DNA of 64,000 nucleotides from Pseudomonadota bacterium (GCA_016704655.1 JADIZR010000006.1:1-64000); one strand, 5' to 3'; counted from the stretch's first letter, positions 48,225-59,297 are shown. Translations and numbers: made by a program. Notes: generated by a model from the sequence alone, not told the origin.

Positions 48225-48299
48225 TGGCTCCGACACCTGGATTCGAACCAGGGACCCGCTGATTAACAGTCAGCTGCTCTACCGCTGAGCTATGTCGGA
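48225..48299 (-). tRNA. tRNA-Asn (anticodon GTT)
   Basis: On the minus strand the cloverleaf starts TCCGACA and closes with TGTCGGA, discriminator G and an encoded CCA. The anticodon loop is CTGTTAA with GTT. D-arm AGCTCAGCGGTAGAGC and T-arm GGTTCGAATCC are standard. 75 nt including CCA. It marks the boundary between the EPS locus and the housekeeping segment, and tRNA 3' ends are common integration sites, though no attachment-site repeat was seen. Confidence 0.95.
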
Positions 48300-48364
48300 A
48301 CGGTTTCGAAAGAGCCGCCAATTTTGCGATTGGCGACTCTTTTAGTCAAGGAAGACCAATTCTC

Positions 48365-49552
48365 TCACGGGCCGGCGAGCGCCTTGCCCATGCGGGCCAG
48401 GGCCTGTTCGAGCGTCTGCATGCTCACCGCGAACGAGAAGCGGATGTGCCCCGGTGCGCCGAAGCCTGAGCCCGGTACGCCCGCAACCCCGGCCTTTTCC
48501 AGCAGGAACTCCGCAAACGCATTGTCGTCGGCCAGGCCACGCATGCGGATGGCTTCGCTGACGTCGCACCAGGCGTAGAACGTGCCCGCGGCCGGCAGCG
48601 CCTTGAAGCCGGGCAGGGCATTGAGGCCGGCATTGAAGTAATCGTGCCGCGCCTTGAAGTGCTTGTTCATCTCGCCGACACAGGCCTGGTCGCCATTCAG
48701 CGCCGCTGTGGCGGCTTTCTGCGAAATCGATGACGGGTTCGACGTGCACTGGCTCTGGATGGTCGACATCGCCGTGACGATTTCGACCGGGCCGCCGCAG
48801 TAGCCGATGCGCCAGCCCGTCATCGCGTAGCTCTTCGACACGCCGTTGATCGTGACCGTGCGGTCGTAGAGGTCGGGGCAGGCGGTCAGGAAACTGCAGA
48901 ACGGTTCCGGCGCCCAGTAGATGTGCTCGTACATGTCGTCGGTGGCGATGATCACGCGCGGGTGCCTGCGCAGCACCGCTCCGATCGCCTCGAGTTCGGC
49001 ACGCGTGTAGGCCGCACCGGTCGGGTTGCTCGGGCTGTTGAGCATGAAGACACGGGTCTTCGGCGTGATCGCGGCTTCGAGCTGTGCGGCCGTGATCTTG
49101 TAGCCCTGTTCAGGGCCAGCATAGGGCGTGACCGGCACGCCGTCGGCCAGCAGCGCCATGTCCGGGTACGAGACCCAGTACGGCGCGGGAATCACCACTT
49201 CGTCGCCCGGATCGACTACCGCCATGAACAGGTTGTAGATGGTCTGCTTGGCGCCGGTCGAGGCCAGGATCTGCGGACGCGTGTAAGCGATGCCGTTGTC
49301 ACGCTTGAACTTCGCGATGATCGCGTCCTTCAGCTCCGGGATGCCTTCCACTGCCGTGTAGCGCGTGAAGCCGTTGCGGATCGCGTCCACGCCGGCGTCG
49401 GCAATGTGCGTCGGGGTGTCGAAGTCCGGCTCGCCAATACCCAGGCCGATGATGTCGTGGCCCTCGGCTTTGAGCCTCGCCACGCGGCCGGTGAGGGCAA
49501 CAGTCGGGGACGGCTTGACGCGCTTGACGCGTTCGGCGAGTTGGACGGGCAC
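48365..49552 (-). CDS. aspC: Aspartate aminotransferase (class I PLP-dependent)
   Basis: Typical class I aminotransferase of about 395 residues. I choose GTG 49552 (VPVQLAERVKRVKPSPTVA matches the conserved family start) over the ATG at 49588. GLGIGEPDFDTPTHI, NSPSNPTGAAYTRAELEAIG and the PLP-lysine motif NGVSKSYAMTGWRIGY are present; the substrate Arg is in GTSASRSR-like context near the end (FGAPGHIRFSFA). It converts aspartate and 2-oxoglutarate to oxaloacetate and glutamate in the cytoplasm. Divergent from uvrB. Symbol by family resemblance; aatA is an equivalent name. Confidence 0.88.
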   Translation of the reverse strand: MPVQLAERVKRVKPSPTVALTGRVARLKAEGHDIIGLGIGEPDFDTPTHIADAGVDAIRNGFTRYTAVEGIPELKDAIIAKFKRDNGIAYTRPQILASTGAKQTIYNLFMAVVDPGDEVVIPAPYWVSYPDMALLADGVPVTPYAGPEQGYKITAAQLEAAITPKTRVFMLNSPSNPTGAAYTRAELEAIGAVLRRHPRVIIATDDMYEHIYWAPEPFCSFLTACPDLYDRTVTINGVSKSYAMTGWRIGYCGGPVEIVTAMSTIQSQCTSNPSSISQKAATAALNGDQACVGEMNKHFKARHDYFNAGLNALPGFKALPAAGTFYAWCDVSEAIRMRGLADDNAFAEFLLEKAGVAGVPGSGFGAPGHIRFSFAVSMQTLEQALARMGKALAGP

Positions 49553-49646
49553 TGTGGGTTCCGGGGAGGGGTGAAATGGACGGCGCATTTTAGGCTAATC
49601 TGGCGGTCCTCCCAAGGCAGATGACACCGATCGGCCGCACACACGG

Positions 49647-51674
<2,028 letters not shown>

Positions 51675-51691
51675 CAACTGGACGTTCGCAA

Positions 51692-52102
51692 CTAATCTGC
51701 GGCTGCCTGGTGTGCAGCTATCGCGGCGCGCACCATCGATGCATGCAAGGTGCCGAGTTTCGGCACTTGTCCGTGAGGAGCATGGGGCGGGACCGAGAAC
51801 CAGTCCGTGGAGTACGGCAAGTCCACCTGCTTGCCGAAATCGAACTTCGTGTCGTAGCTCAAGTTGGCAAGCGCATAGGCTTGGGGGTGGTTCAGCTTCA
51901 GGATCGCGAACTCTCCCCTGAATAGTTCGCGAACCCGCTGGCTCGTGCCGTAAACGACTCGCACGCCGAGAGGAACGTCTTTCCCGAAAACGGCCATCAC
52001 AAGCGCCGGTCGTGGTTTCGGTTGTCGGCTCACGCCATCGGGAAAGCGACACCACAAGATGTCGCCCGCTGTGGGTGGATCCGGCCAGTCACGAAAGGTC
52101 AC
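51692..52102 (-). CDS. MazF/PemK-like type II toxin
   Basis: 136 residues from GTG 52102, five bases after the antitoxin stop. GDILWCRFPDGVSRQPKPRP and ALVMAVFG correspond to the opening of MazF/PemK-fold proteins (GDIxxxxF, then R-P-x-L-V), with VVYGTSQRV in the next strand. Such toxins cut mRNA as ribonucleases; the usual catalytic Arg and Thr/Ser are plausible at RPAL and GTSQ. The gene order (antitoxin first, tight spacing) supports a type II module. It sits between uvrB and tRNA-Val, an insertion-prone site. The possibility that it is a non-toxic PemK-like housekeeping protein remains. Confidence 0.65.
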   Translation of the reverse strand: MTFRDWPDPPTAGDILWCRFPDGVSRQPKPRPALVMAVFGKDVPLGVRVVYGTSQRVRELFRGEFAILKLNHPQAYALANLSYDTKFDFGKQVDLPYSTDWFSVPPHAPHGQVPKLGTLHASMVRAAIAAHQAAAD

Positions 52103-52107
52103 TGGTT

Positions 52108-52386
52108 TCAGGTGTCAAACAAGCTCGAACGCACGTGACTCGTGTCGACCTTTCCGGCCAGCTTCCTTATTTGCCGCAGCTGGGTTTCGGTGAGCGGGCC
52201 ATTGTCAGCTTCATACTGCGGCAGAACCCGCACCGCCATCTCATGCAGCGCAAGATGGATTGCCTGCGTTTCATCTACGCCCAAGGCTTTGGCGAGCCTC
52301 TGTGCCGTGCTGCGCGTAACGCCCGCGACGCTATCGGCGGGGCGGTAACGAAAAGCAAGCTGATCCGAAGGTCGCTTTGCCGGCAT
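52108..52386 (-). CDS. Antitoxin of a MazF/PemK-like pair
   Basis: About 92 residues; I choose ATG 52386 (MPAKRPSDQLAFRYRPADS) over the in-frame ATG at 52398. The core DSVAGVTRSTAQRLAKALGV and DETQAIHLALHEMAVRVLP looks like a ribbon-helix-helix or small HTH DNA-binding module followed by a C-terminal tail that would bind the toxin. It precedes the MazF/PemK-like gene by five bases. Antitoxins of this kind repress their own operon; an AT-rich palindrome GATATCTTCAAGATATC (52409-52425) just upstream is a credible operator. Confidence 0.6.
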   Translation of the reverse strand: MPAKRPSDQLAFRYRPADSVAGVTRSTAQRLAKALGVDETQAIHLALHEMAVRVLPQYEADNGPLTETQLRQIRKLAGKVDTSHVRSSLFDT

Positions 52387-52406
52387 GTACGACTCCACTG
52401 TTTGAT

Positions 52407-52427
52407 ATCTTCAAGATATCCAGATTC
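52407..52427. promoter_or_regulatory. Palindrome upstream of the antitoxin, possible operator
   Basis: GATATC TTCAA GATATC is a near-perfect inverted repeat, 20-40 bases upstream of the antitoxin start, in otherwise GC-rich DNA. Toxin-antitoxin complexes usually bind such sites. No binding data; assignment rests on position and symmetry. Confidence 0.4.
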
Positions 52428-52456
52428 GCGACGCTTGTCAAAGGTAAAGCCCCCGC

Positions 52457-52527
52457 CGGGAAATTGGGGACGCTCACCTATTCTCACCCCCACATTCAGT
52501 AATAGGGGAGCGTCCCCCCATTTCCCG
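52457..52527. repeat. Intergenic hairpin repeat, copy 1
   Basis: Left arm CGGGAAATTGGGGACGCTC and right arm GAGCGTCCCCCCATTTCCCG pair almost perfectly, with a secondary ACCTATT/AATAGGGG pairing inside. The core GGGGAnGCTCnCCnATT recurs at 55.8 and 59.9 kb. It lies between the antitoxin start and tRNA-Val. Resembles REP/MITE-type non-coding repeats rather than a plain terminator, since no T-tract follows. Confidence 0.65.
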
Positions 52528-52565
52528 TAACCCCTCTCTTCCTGTATCCTCCGCGGCTCGTTTGA

Positions 52566-52640
52566 GGGCGCATAGCTCAGCGGTAGAGCACTACCTTGAC
52601 ATGGTAGGGGTCCGTGGTTCGATCCCACGTGCGCCCACCA
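52566..52640 (+). tRNA. tRNA-Val (anticodon GAC)
   Basis: Acceptor GGGCGCA pairs with TGCGCCC, then A and encoded CCA. The anticodon stem-loop is CTACC TTGACAT GGTAG with GAC. D-arm AGCTCAGCGGTAGAGC and T-arm GTGGTTCGATCCCAC are standard. 75 nt including CCA, 47 bases upstream of thrS. Confidence 0.95.
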
Positions 52641-52687
52641 CGATCCCGGCACCTGGGTCATCGTGAATCTTGACGGGACCAAAGACG

Positions 52688-54619
52688 ATGCCGGTCATCA
52701 CACTGCCTGACGGCAGCCAACGCAGCTTCGAACAACCCGTAACCGTGGCAGGCGTTGCCGCGAACATCGGAGCGGGGCTTGCCAGGGCTGCGCTCGCCGG
52801 CCGCGTCGACGGCAATCTCGTGGACACCTCGCACGTCATTGACCATGACGCCTCGGTGGCGATAGTCACCGGCAAGGACCCGGACGGGCTCGAAATCATC
52901 CGTCACTCCACGGCGCACCTGCTGGCGCAGGCCGTGCAGGCTGTTTACCCCGAAGCGCAGGTCACCATCGGTCCCGTGATCGAGGACGGCTTCTATTACG
53001 ACTTCGCCTTCAGCCGGCCCTTCACTCTGGAAGACCTCGCGAAGTTCGAAGCGAAGATGCACGAACTCGCCAAGGCCGACCTCAAGGTCGAGCGTAAGCT
53101 GATGCCGCGCGATGCGGCGGTCGAGACGTTCAGGAAGATCGGCGAGCACTACAAGGCCGAGATCATCGCGAGCATCCCCGCGAACGAAGACATCAGCCTG
53201 TACGGGCAGGGCGACTGGTTCGACCTGTGCCGCGGTCCGCACGTGCCCAGCACGGGCAAGCTCGGCGCGTTCAAACTGATGAAGGTCGCGGGCGCCTACT
53301 GGCGCGGCGACTCGAAGAACGCGATGCTCCAGCGCATCTACGGCACCGCGTGGGCAGACGAGAAGGCGCTGAAGGCGTATCTCACCCGCCTCGAAGAGGC
53401 CGAAAAGCGCGACCATCGCCGCGTCGGTCGCGAGCTCGGGCTGTTCCACACGCAGGAAGAGGCGGTGGGCAGCGTGTTCTGGCACCCGAAGGGTCACACC
53501 CTCTGGCGCACCGTCGAAACCTACATGCGCAACCGGCTCGAGCAGTCCGGCTACGTCGAGGTCAAGACACCGCAGCTGCTCGACCGCGTGCTGTGGGAAA
53601 AGTCGGGCCACTGGGAAAACTACCGGCCCAACATGTTCGTCGCCGAGTCCGAGGAGCGCATGCTCGCGGTCAAGCCGATGAACTGCCCGGGCCACGTGTT
53701 GATCTACAAGCAGGGCATCAAGTCCTACCGCGATCTGCCGCTGCGCCTGGCCGAGTTCGGTTCCTGCCATCGCAATGAACCTTCGGGTGCGCTGCACGGC
53801 CTGATGCGGGTGCGCGGTTTCACGCAGGACGACGCGCACATCTTCTGCACCGAAGACCAGATCAACGCCGAGACGGTCGCGTTCTGCGACCTGCTCATGA
53901 GCGTGTACAAGGATTTCGGGTTCGAGGAAGTGCGGGTCAAGTTCTCGGACCGCCCGGCCAAGCGCGCGGGCACCGACGCCACCTGGGACAAGGCCGAAGC
54001 AGCCCTCAAGTCGGCGGTCGAGACCGCGGGCCTCGAGTACACGCTGAATCCGGGGGAGGGGGCCTTCTACGGTCCCAAGCTCGAATTCGTGCTGCGGGAC
54101 GCCATCGGCCGGGACTGGCAATGCGGCACCCTGCAGGTCGATTTCGTGCTGCCGGAGCGCCTGGGCGCCGAGTACGTCGGCGAGGACGGTGGCGTGCACC
54201 GGCCGGTCATGCTCCACCGGGCCATCCTGGGCTCCATGGAGCGATTCCTGGGCATCCTCATCGAAAACCACGCCGGAAAGTTCCCGACCTGGCTCGCGCC
54301 GGTGCAGGCGGTGGTGATGAATATTACGGATGGGCAGGCCGATTACGTGCGCAAGGCGACCGAATTCCTGAAAAATCAGGGGCTTCGGGTCGAAATGGAT
54401 TTGCGAAACGAGAAGGTCGGCTTTAAAATCCGCGAACACACCTTGCAGCGGGTCCCGTACCTGCTGGTCGCGGGCGACCGCGAGTCAGGGTCCAACTCGT
54501 TGGCCGTGCGCACGCGCAGCGGCAAGGACCTCGGGTCGATGGGACTGGAAACCCTCGCCTCGAAGCTTGCCGACGAAGTCGTGAGTCGCGGCCGTACTGT
54601 TTTAGCTTTAGAGGATTGA
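52688..54619 (+). CDS. thrS: Threonyl-tRNA synthetase
   Basis: Intact, 643 residues from ATG 52688 (an in-frame TTG at 52670 is unlikely). Order of domains: TGS (MPVITLPDGSQRSF), editing domain with HSTAHLLAQAVQAV, catalytic core with zinc ligand Cys in PMNCPGHVLIYKQ, class II motif 2 EFGSCHRNEPSGALHG, motif 3 region HRPVMLHRAILGSMERF, then the anticodon-binding domain (VAGDRESGSNSLAVRTR). It charges tRNA-Thr in the cytoplasm. First gene of the classical thrS-infC-rpmI-rplT-pheS-pheT operon; in E. coli ThrS represses its own translation, but no tRNA-like operator is evident in the short leader here. Confidence 0.96.
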   Translation: MPVITLPDGSQRSFEQPVTVAGVAANIGAGLARAALAGRVDGNLVDTSHVIDHDASVAIVTGKDPDGLEIIRHSTAHLLAQAVQAVYPEAQVTIGPVIEDGFYYDFAFSRPFTLEDLAKFEAKMHELAKADLKVERKLMPRDAAVETFRKIGEHYKAEIIASIPANEDISLYGQGDWFDLCRGPHVPSTGKLGAFKLMKVAGAYWRGDSKNAMLQRIYGTAWADEKALKAYLTRLEEAEKRDHRRVGRELGLFHTQEEAVGSVFWHPKGHTLWRTVETYMRNRLEQSGYVEVKTPQLLDRVLWEKSGHWENYRPNMFVAESEERMLAVKPMNCPGHVLIYKQGIKSYRDLPLRLAEFGSCHRNEPSGALHGLMRVRGFTQDDAHIFCTEDQINAETVAFCDLLMSVYKDFGFEEVRVKFSDRPAKRAGTDATWDKAEAALKSAVETAGLEYTLNPGEGAFYGPKLEFVLRDAIGRDWQCGTLQVDFVLPERLGAEYVGEDGGVHRPVMLHRAILGSMERFLGILIENHAGKFPTWLAPVQAVVMNITDGQADYVRKATEFLKNQGLRVEMDLRNEKVGFKIREHTLQRVPYLLVAGDRESGSNSLAVRTRSGKDLGSMGLETLASKLADEVVSRGRTVLALED

Positions 54620-54623
54620 TCGC

Positions 54624-55147
54624 ATCACTGCTCCAACGACCAAGCGCATCCGGCGCAACCACGAGATCACGGCCCCGCAGCTTCGCGTCATCGGCGCGGA
54701 CGGAGAACAAGTCGGGGTGATGACACGCTTCGAGGCGCTCGAACTCGCCGCCTCGCAGGAACTCGACCTGATCGAAGTTTCGCCGATGGCGGAACCGCCG
54801 GTCTGCCGGATCATCGATTTCGGCAAGTTCCAGTTCGAGACGAACAAGAAAGCCGCGATTGCGAAGAAGAAGCAGAAACAGATACAGATCAAGGAAGTGA
54901 AGTTTCGACCTGGAACCGACGAAGGCGACTATCAGATCAAGCTCAGGAATCTGATTCGCTTTTTCGAGGAAGGGGACAAGGCCAAGGTGACATTGCGTTT
55001 CCGTGGCCGCGAGATGGCGCACACGGACCTCGGTCGGCAGATGCTGATGCGTTTGCAGCAAGACCTCGCCGGAATGGCGGTGGTCGAGCAGCATCCGCTG
55101 ATGGAAGGCCGGCAGATGGTCATGATGCTGGCGCCAAAAAGAAGTAA
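54624..55147 (+). CDS. infC: Translation initiation factor IF-3 (rare start codon, one-base break near the end)
   Basis: The coding frame extends upstream of the first ATG (54717). ATC 54624 is preferred: AGAGG ends ten bases upstream, and ATT 54615 is the only other rare start. IF-3 genes characteristically start at ATT or ATC, which IF-3 itself discriminates against. Landmarks: NHEITAPQLRVIG, AEPPVCRIIDFGKF, VKFRPGTDEGDY, KVTLRFRGREMAH. The gene should end LAPKKK and stop; here the run of A at 55136-55140 has five bases instead of six, so the frame misses TAA 55145-55147 and runs into rpmI. Almost certainly a sequencing deletion. Confidence 0.9.
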
Positions 55148-55230
55148 GGGCGGTTTCGGCCGCCTTTCGCCTTCGATCCGAAGCCGCAAGGCCGAGGTGA
55201 AACGGGCTATCAAAATTCAGGAGTTGTCAT

Positions 55231-55425
55231 ATGCCCAAGTTGAAGACCAACCGGGCCGCGGCCAAGCGTTTTCGCAAGACAGCGAAAGGCTTCAAGCGCG
55301 GCCAGTCGCAGAAGCGACACATCCTCACCAAGAAGTCGAGCAAGCGGAAGCGGAATCTGCGTGGCACCACGATGGTTGCCAAGCAGGATCTCGTCCGTCT
55401 CGAACAATTGCTGCCCCACGCCTGA
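55231..55425 (+). CDS. rpmI: Ribosomal protein bL35
   Basis: 64 residues, MPKLKTNRAAAKRFRKTAKG, the conserved bL35 sequence, very basic. Follows infC by about 80 bases and precedes rplT by eight. In related bacteria L20 represses translation of this pair through the infC-rpmI mRNA; the gap before rpmI may contain that pseudoknot, which I could not fold by eye. Confidence 0.96.
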   Translation: MPKLKTNRAAAKRFRKTAKGFKRGQSQKRHILTKKSSKRKRNLRGTTMVAKQDLVRLEQLLPHA

Positions 55426-55433
55426 GGTGACCC

Positions 55434-55799
55434 ATGGCACGAGTTAAACGTGGCGTCATCGCTGGACGCCGGCACAAGAAGATCCTCGCCAAGGCGAAGG
55501 GTTACTACAACGCACGCCGCAAGGTGTATCGCACGGCGAAGCAGGCGGTCATCAAGGCCGGCCAGTACGCCTACCGCGATCGCAAGGCGAAGAAGCGTGA
55601 TTTCCGCGCGCTGTGGATCACTCGTATCAATGCGGGTGCCCGCATGTTCGAGATGTCGTACAGCCGGCTGATGGCGGGCCTCAAGGCCGCGGGCCTCGAG
55701 ATCGACCGCAAGATGCTGGCGGACCTCGCGGTCCACGACATCGAGGCGTTCGGTGCCCTGGTCGAGCAGGCGAAGAAGAGCCTCCCGGCCGCCGAGTAG
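55434..55799 (+). CDS. rplT: Ribosomal protein bL20
   Basis: 121 residues: MARVKRGVIAGRRHKKILAK with the basic N-terminal helix that binds 23S rRNA, then RDRKAKKRDFRALWITRINA, the bL20 signature. Normal length. GAGGTGAC lies just ahead of the ATG. Required early in 50S assembly and usually an autogenous repressor of rpmI-rplT. Confidence 0.96.
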   Translation: MARVKRGVIAGRRHKKILAKAKGYYNARRKVYRTAKQAVIKAGQYAYRDRKAKKRDFRALWITRINAGARMFEMSYSRLMAGLKAAGLEIDRKMLADLAVHDIEAFGALVEQAKKSLPAAE

Positions 55800-55804
55800 G
55801 AAAT

Positions 55805-55844
55805 GGGAGGCTCCCTATTTTCCGCCGGAAAATAGGGAGCCCCC
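55805..55844. repeat. Intergenic hairpin repeat, copy 2
   Basis: Arms GGGAGGCTCCCTATTTTCC and GGAAAATAGGGAGCCCCC around a three-base loop. It sits between rplT and pheS inside one operon, so it could act as a processing or attenuating hairpin. Shares its core with the copies at 52.5 and 59.9 kb. Confidence 0.7.
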
Positions 55845-55854
55845 TGCTTTCACG

Positions 55855-56889
55855 ATGAGCGATACGAGCACGACCCTCAGTCTTGACGCCCTGGCGGCAG
55901 ACGCCCGGGTACGGGTTGCGGCATGCTCGAGCCTCGCGGATCTCGAAGCGCTCAAGGTCGAGCTGTTCGGCAAGAAAGGCGCGATCACCGCGCAACTGAA
56001 ATCGCTGGGCGCCCTGGCGCCGGACGAACGCAAAGCCGCGGGGGCCAGGATCAACGCGGTCCGCGACGAGATCGGTGCCGCTTTCGAGGTACGCAAGTCG
56101 GAACTCGACAGTATCGAACTCGAACGCAAGCTCGCCGCGGGACGCATCGACGTCACGCAACCCGGGCGCGGCCAGCAGCCCGGCGGCCTGCACCCGGTGA
56201 GCCGCACGCGCCGCCGCATCGAGACAATCTTCCGCAATGCCGGGTTTTCGGTCGAAGAAGGCCCCGAAGTCGAGGACGACTGGCACAACTTCGAGGCGCT
56301 CAACATCCCCGCGAACCATCCGGCGCGCGCGATGCACGACACGTTCTACTTCCCGGACGGCCGCCTGCTGCGCACCCACACGTCGCCTGTGCAGGTGCGC
56401 GCCATGCTGCGCGACAAGCCGCCGCTGCGCATGATCATGCCGGGGCGCGTCTACCGCTGCGATTCCGACATGACCCACACGCCGATGTTCCACCAGGTCG
56501 AAGGCCTGGTCGTCGACGACGGCGTGAGTTTCGCCAACCTCAAGTCGGTGCTGCACGAATTCATGCAGCAGTATTTCGAGCGCGATCTTGGCATCCGCTT
56601 CCGCCCATCGTACTTTCCGTTCACCGAACCCTCGGCCGAGGTCGACATCGAGTGCGTGTTCTGCAGCGGCGCGGGCTGCCGCGTCTGCAAGCAGACGGGC
56701 TGGCTCGAGGTCGCGGGCTGCGGCATGGTGCATCCCAACGTGCTGCGCAACGTGGGCATCGATCCCGAGCGTTACACGGGTTATGCGTTCGGCATGGGCA
56801 TCGAGCGCCTGACGATGCTGCGTTACAGCGTCAACGACATCCGCCTCTACTTCGAGAACGACCTGCGCTTCCTGCGGCAGTTCGGCTGA
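55855..56889 (+). CDS. pheS: Phenylalanyl-tRNA synthetase alpha subunit
   Basis: 344 residues from ATG 55855. N-terminal coiled-coil region, then class II core: VSRTRRRIETIFRNAGF, GRVYRCDSDMTHTPMFHQVEG (motif 2), SYFPFTEPSAEVDIEC, and the motif 3 GMGIERLTMLRY. VDIECVFCSGAGCRVCKQTG carries a Cys-rich stretch seen in many bacterial PheS. Forms the (alpha-beta)2 enzyme with PheT, encoded 14 bases downstream. Confidence 0.96.
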   Translation: MSDTSTTLSLDALAADARVRVAACSSLADLEALKVELFGKKGAITAQLKSLGALAPDERKAAGARINAVRDEIGAAFEVRKSELDSIELERKLAAGRIDVTQPGRGQQPGGLHPVSRTRRRIETIFRNAGFSVEEGPEVEDDWHNFEALNIPANHPARAMHDTFYFPDGRLLRTHTSPVQVRAMLRDKPPLRMIMPGRVYRCDSDMTHTPMFHQVEGLVVDDGVSFANLKSVLHEFMQQYFERDLGIRFRPSYFPFTEPSAEVDIECVFCSGAGCRVCKQTGWLEVAGCGMVHPNVLRNVGIDPERYTGYAFGMGIERLTMLRYSVNDIRLYFENDLRFLRQFG

Positions 56890-56903
56890 TCCGGACACCG
56901 ACG

Positions 56904-59290
56904 ATGCGTATCAGTCTGCAATGGTTGGGTGAATGGATCGGTGGGCCGCTGCCGGCGCCGAAGGACCTCGCCGCGCGCCTGACGATGGCGGGCCTCGAGA
57001 TCGAAGGCGTCGAAGCGGCCGCGCCACCGTTGCCTGGCGTGATCGTCGGCGAGATCGTCGAGCGCGTGAAGCACCCCAACGCCGACACGCTGAGCGTGTG
57101 CCAGGTGAATACAGGGTCGGAAACCGTGCAGATCGTCTGCGGCGCGCCCAATGCGCGTGCGGGCATGAAGGCGCCGCTGGCCACCGTCGGCGCAAAGCTG
57201 CCGGGCGGCATGGAAATCCAGAAAGCCAAGCTGCGTGGCGTCGAGTCGTTCGGCATGCTCTGCTCGGGACGTGAACTCGCGCTGTCCGAAGAATCAGGCG
57301 GCTTGCTCGAGTTGCCGGCGGACACGTCGACAGGGGCGACGCTCACCGACGCGCTGGGTCTCGACGACACGATCCTCGACGTCAACCTCACGCCGAACCG
57401 CGGCGATTGCATGAGCGTCCTCGGCATCGCGCGTGAAGTCGCCGCGCTGACCGGGCAGGCGCTCACCGGTCCGGCCCTGGCCCCGTGCCTGCCGCCTCCA
57501 ATGAGACCTTCCCCGTCGAATTGACCGCCGGGGCGGGCTGCGCGCGCTTTGCCTCGCGCGTGATCCGGGGCCTGGATCCGCTGGCGAAGTCGCCCGCATG
57601 GATGCAGGAACGCCTGCGTCGCGCCGGCTTGCGGCCGATCAGTGCGGCGGTCGACGTCACCAACTACGTGATGCTCGAACTCGGCCAGCCGATGCATGCG
57701 TACGACTTGCGGGAGCTCGCCGGTGGCATCGTCGTGCGCCGCGCGCGTGCCGGGGAGACGCTGAAACTGCTCGACGGTCGCGAAATTGCGATGGACGAAA
57801 CGGTGCTCGTCATCGCCGATAGCGACAAGGTGCTGGGACTTGCGGGCATCATGGGCGGCGATCACTCTGGTATAGGTGACGACACCACCGACGTCCTGCT
57901 GGAAGTCGCGTTCTTCCTGCCCGACGCGGTCGCAGGCCGCGGCCGTCGTTACGGCCTGGTCACCGACGCCTCGCAGCGCTTCGAGCGCGGCGTCGATCCC
58001 ACGTTGCAGGAACGCGCGATCGAGCGTGCAACGGCGCTGTTGTGCGCCTGCGCGGGCGGTACCCCGGGCCCGACGCGGTTGGCCGAACTCACTGGCGAAA
58101 TGCCGCAGCCGGCGACCGTTCGGCTGCGCCCAGAGCGGGCGCGCCGCGTCATCGGAGCCAACATCGACGACGCAGCGATTGCATCGATGCTCACGGGGCT
58201 CGGCATGAAGCTCGACCGGAGCGACAGCGCGTGGCGCGTGACACCGCCGACCTGGCGCTTCGATATCGTCATCGAGGAAGACCTGATCGAGGAGATCGCG
58301 CGCACGCACGGCTTCGATCGCATTCCAGAAACGGTGCAGCCCGCACGGCAACCGATTCCCGCGGTCACCGAGACGCGCATTCATGGCGATGCGGCGGCCG
58401 ACAGGCTCGTCCAGCGCGGCTATTTTGAGGCGATCACGTACAGCTTCATCGAGCCGGGCCAGCACGACCTGTTCGCTCCCGGCACGCCGAGCCTGACACT
58501 GAGCAATCCCATTTCGGCCGAGCTCGCAACGATGCGTGCGTCGTTGTGGCCGGGCCTCGCCGCGGCTCTGGCTTCGAACCAGCGTCGGCAGCAGCCGCGC
58601 GTGCGCCTGTTCGAGGTCGGCAGCAAGTTCATCGTCGCTCGTGACGACGGCGCACTGCAGGAAGTGCCGGTCATCGCGGGGATCGCAGCGGGCTCCGCCG
58701 TGCCAGAGCAGTGGGGCGCGCCGAAGACAGCCGTCGATTTCTTCGACGTTCGTGCCGACATCGAGGCGCTGTTGCGCGCGACCGGTGCGAGCAGCGAATT
58801 CCGTTTCCTGCCGGGCCAGCACCCCGCATTGCATCCGGGTCAGACGGCCGAGGTCCGCCGCGGTGAAAAGCACGCCGGTTGGATCGGCCGACTGCATCCC
58901 GACGTCGAGCGCCGACTCGATTTGACATATTCAGCGATCGTTTTCGAGCTCGAACTCGCTGTCGCGATGGCTGCCTCGGTGCCGCATTTCCACGAAGTAT
59001 CGCGATTTCCAGCGGTGCGGCGTGACCTTGCGATCGTCGTCGAGGAAGCGGTGCCCGTGCAGAAACTGCTCGACTGCGTCCAGCACGCCGCGGGGACGGT
59101 GCTGCGCGACACGACAGTGTTCGATATTTACCGCGGGGCAGGCATCGAAAATGGTCGCAAGAGTGTCGCGATAGGCTTGAATTTACAGGATGTTTCGCGC
59201 ACCCTTACTGACGAAGAGACGGATGCCATCGTGGCCAGGGTCGTCTCCGACCTGGAGCGGGAGTGCTCCGCCACGATCCGAGACCGATAA
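56904..59290 (+). CDS. pheT: Phenylalanyl-tRNA synthetase beta subunit (single-base break)
   Basis: Reads MRISLQWLGEWIGGPLPAP, tRNA-binding EMAP-like domain (HPNADTLSVCQV), VNLTPNRGDCMSVLGIAREV, then breaks near 57490. The sequence GGCCCCGTGCC needs one more C to continue ALAPVPAASNETFPVEL. The rest (AVDVTNYVMLELGQPMHAYD, DIVIEEDLIEEIARTHGF, editing site, FDX-ACB C-terminus with FPAVRRDLAIVV) is intact to 59290. Corrected length about 796 aa is normal. Because pheT is essential, a homopolymer sequencing error is the best explanation. Confidence 0.93.
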
Positions 59291-59297
59291 GACAAAG

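Noticed and set aside
48225..48299. tRNA-Asn as an attachment site for an integrated EPS island
   Set aside because: No integrase gene and no direct repeat of the tRNA 3' end was found within the window.
52641..52687. T-box or attenuator upstream of thrS
   Set aside because: The leader is under 50 bases between tRNA-Val and the start codon, with no room for such a structure.
52658..54439. 593-codon minus-strand frame over thrS
   Set aside because: Antisense shadow of a conserved synthetase gene; composition typical of reverse-frame GC-rich sequence.
56831..58897. 688-codon minus-strand frame over pheT
   Set aside because: Antisense shadow; long only because of GC-rich third positions.
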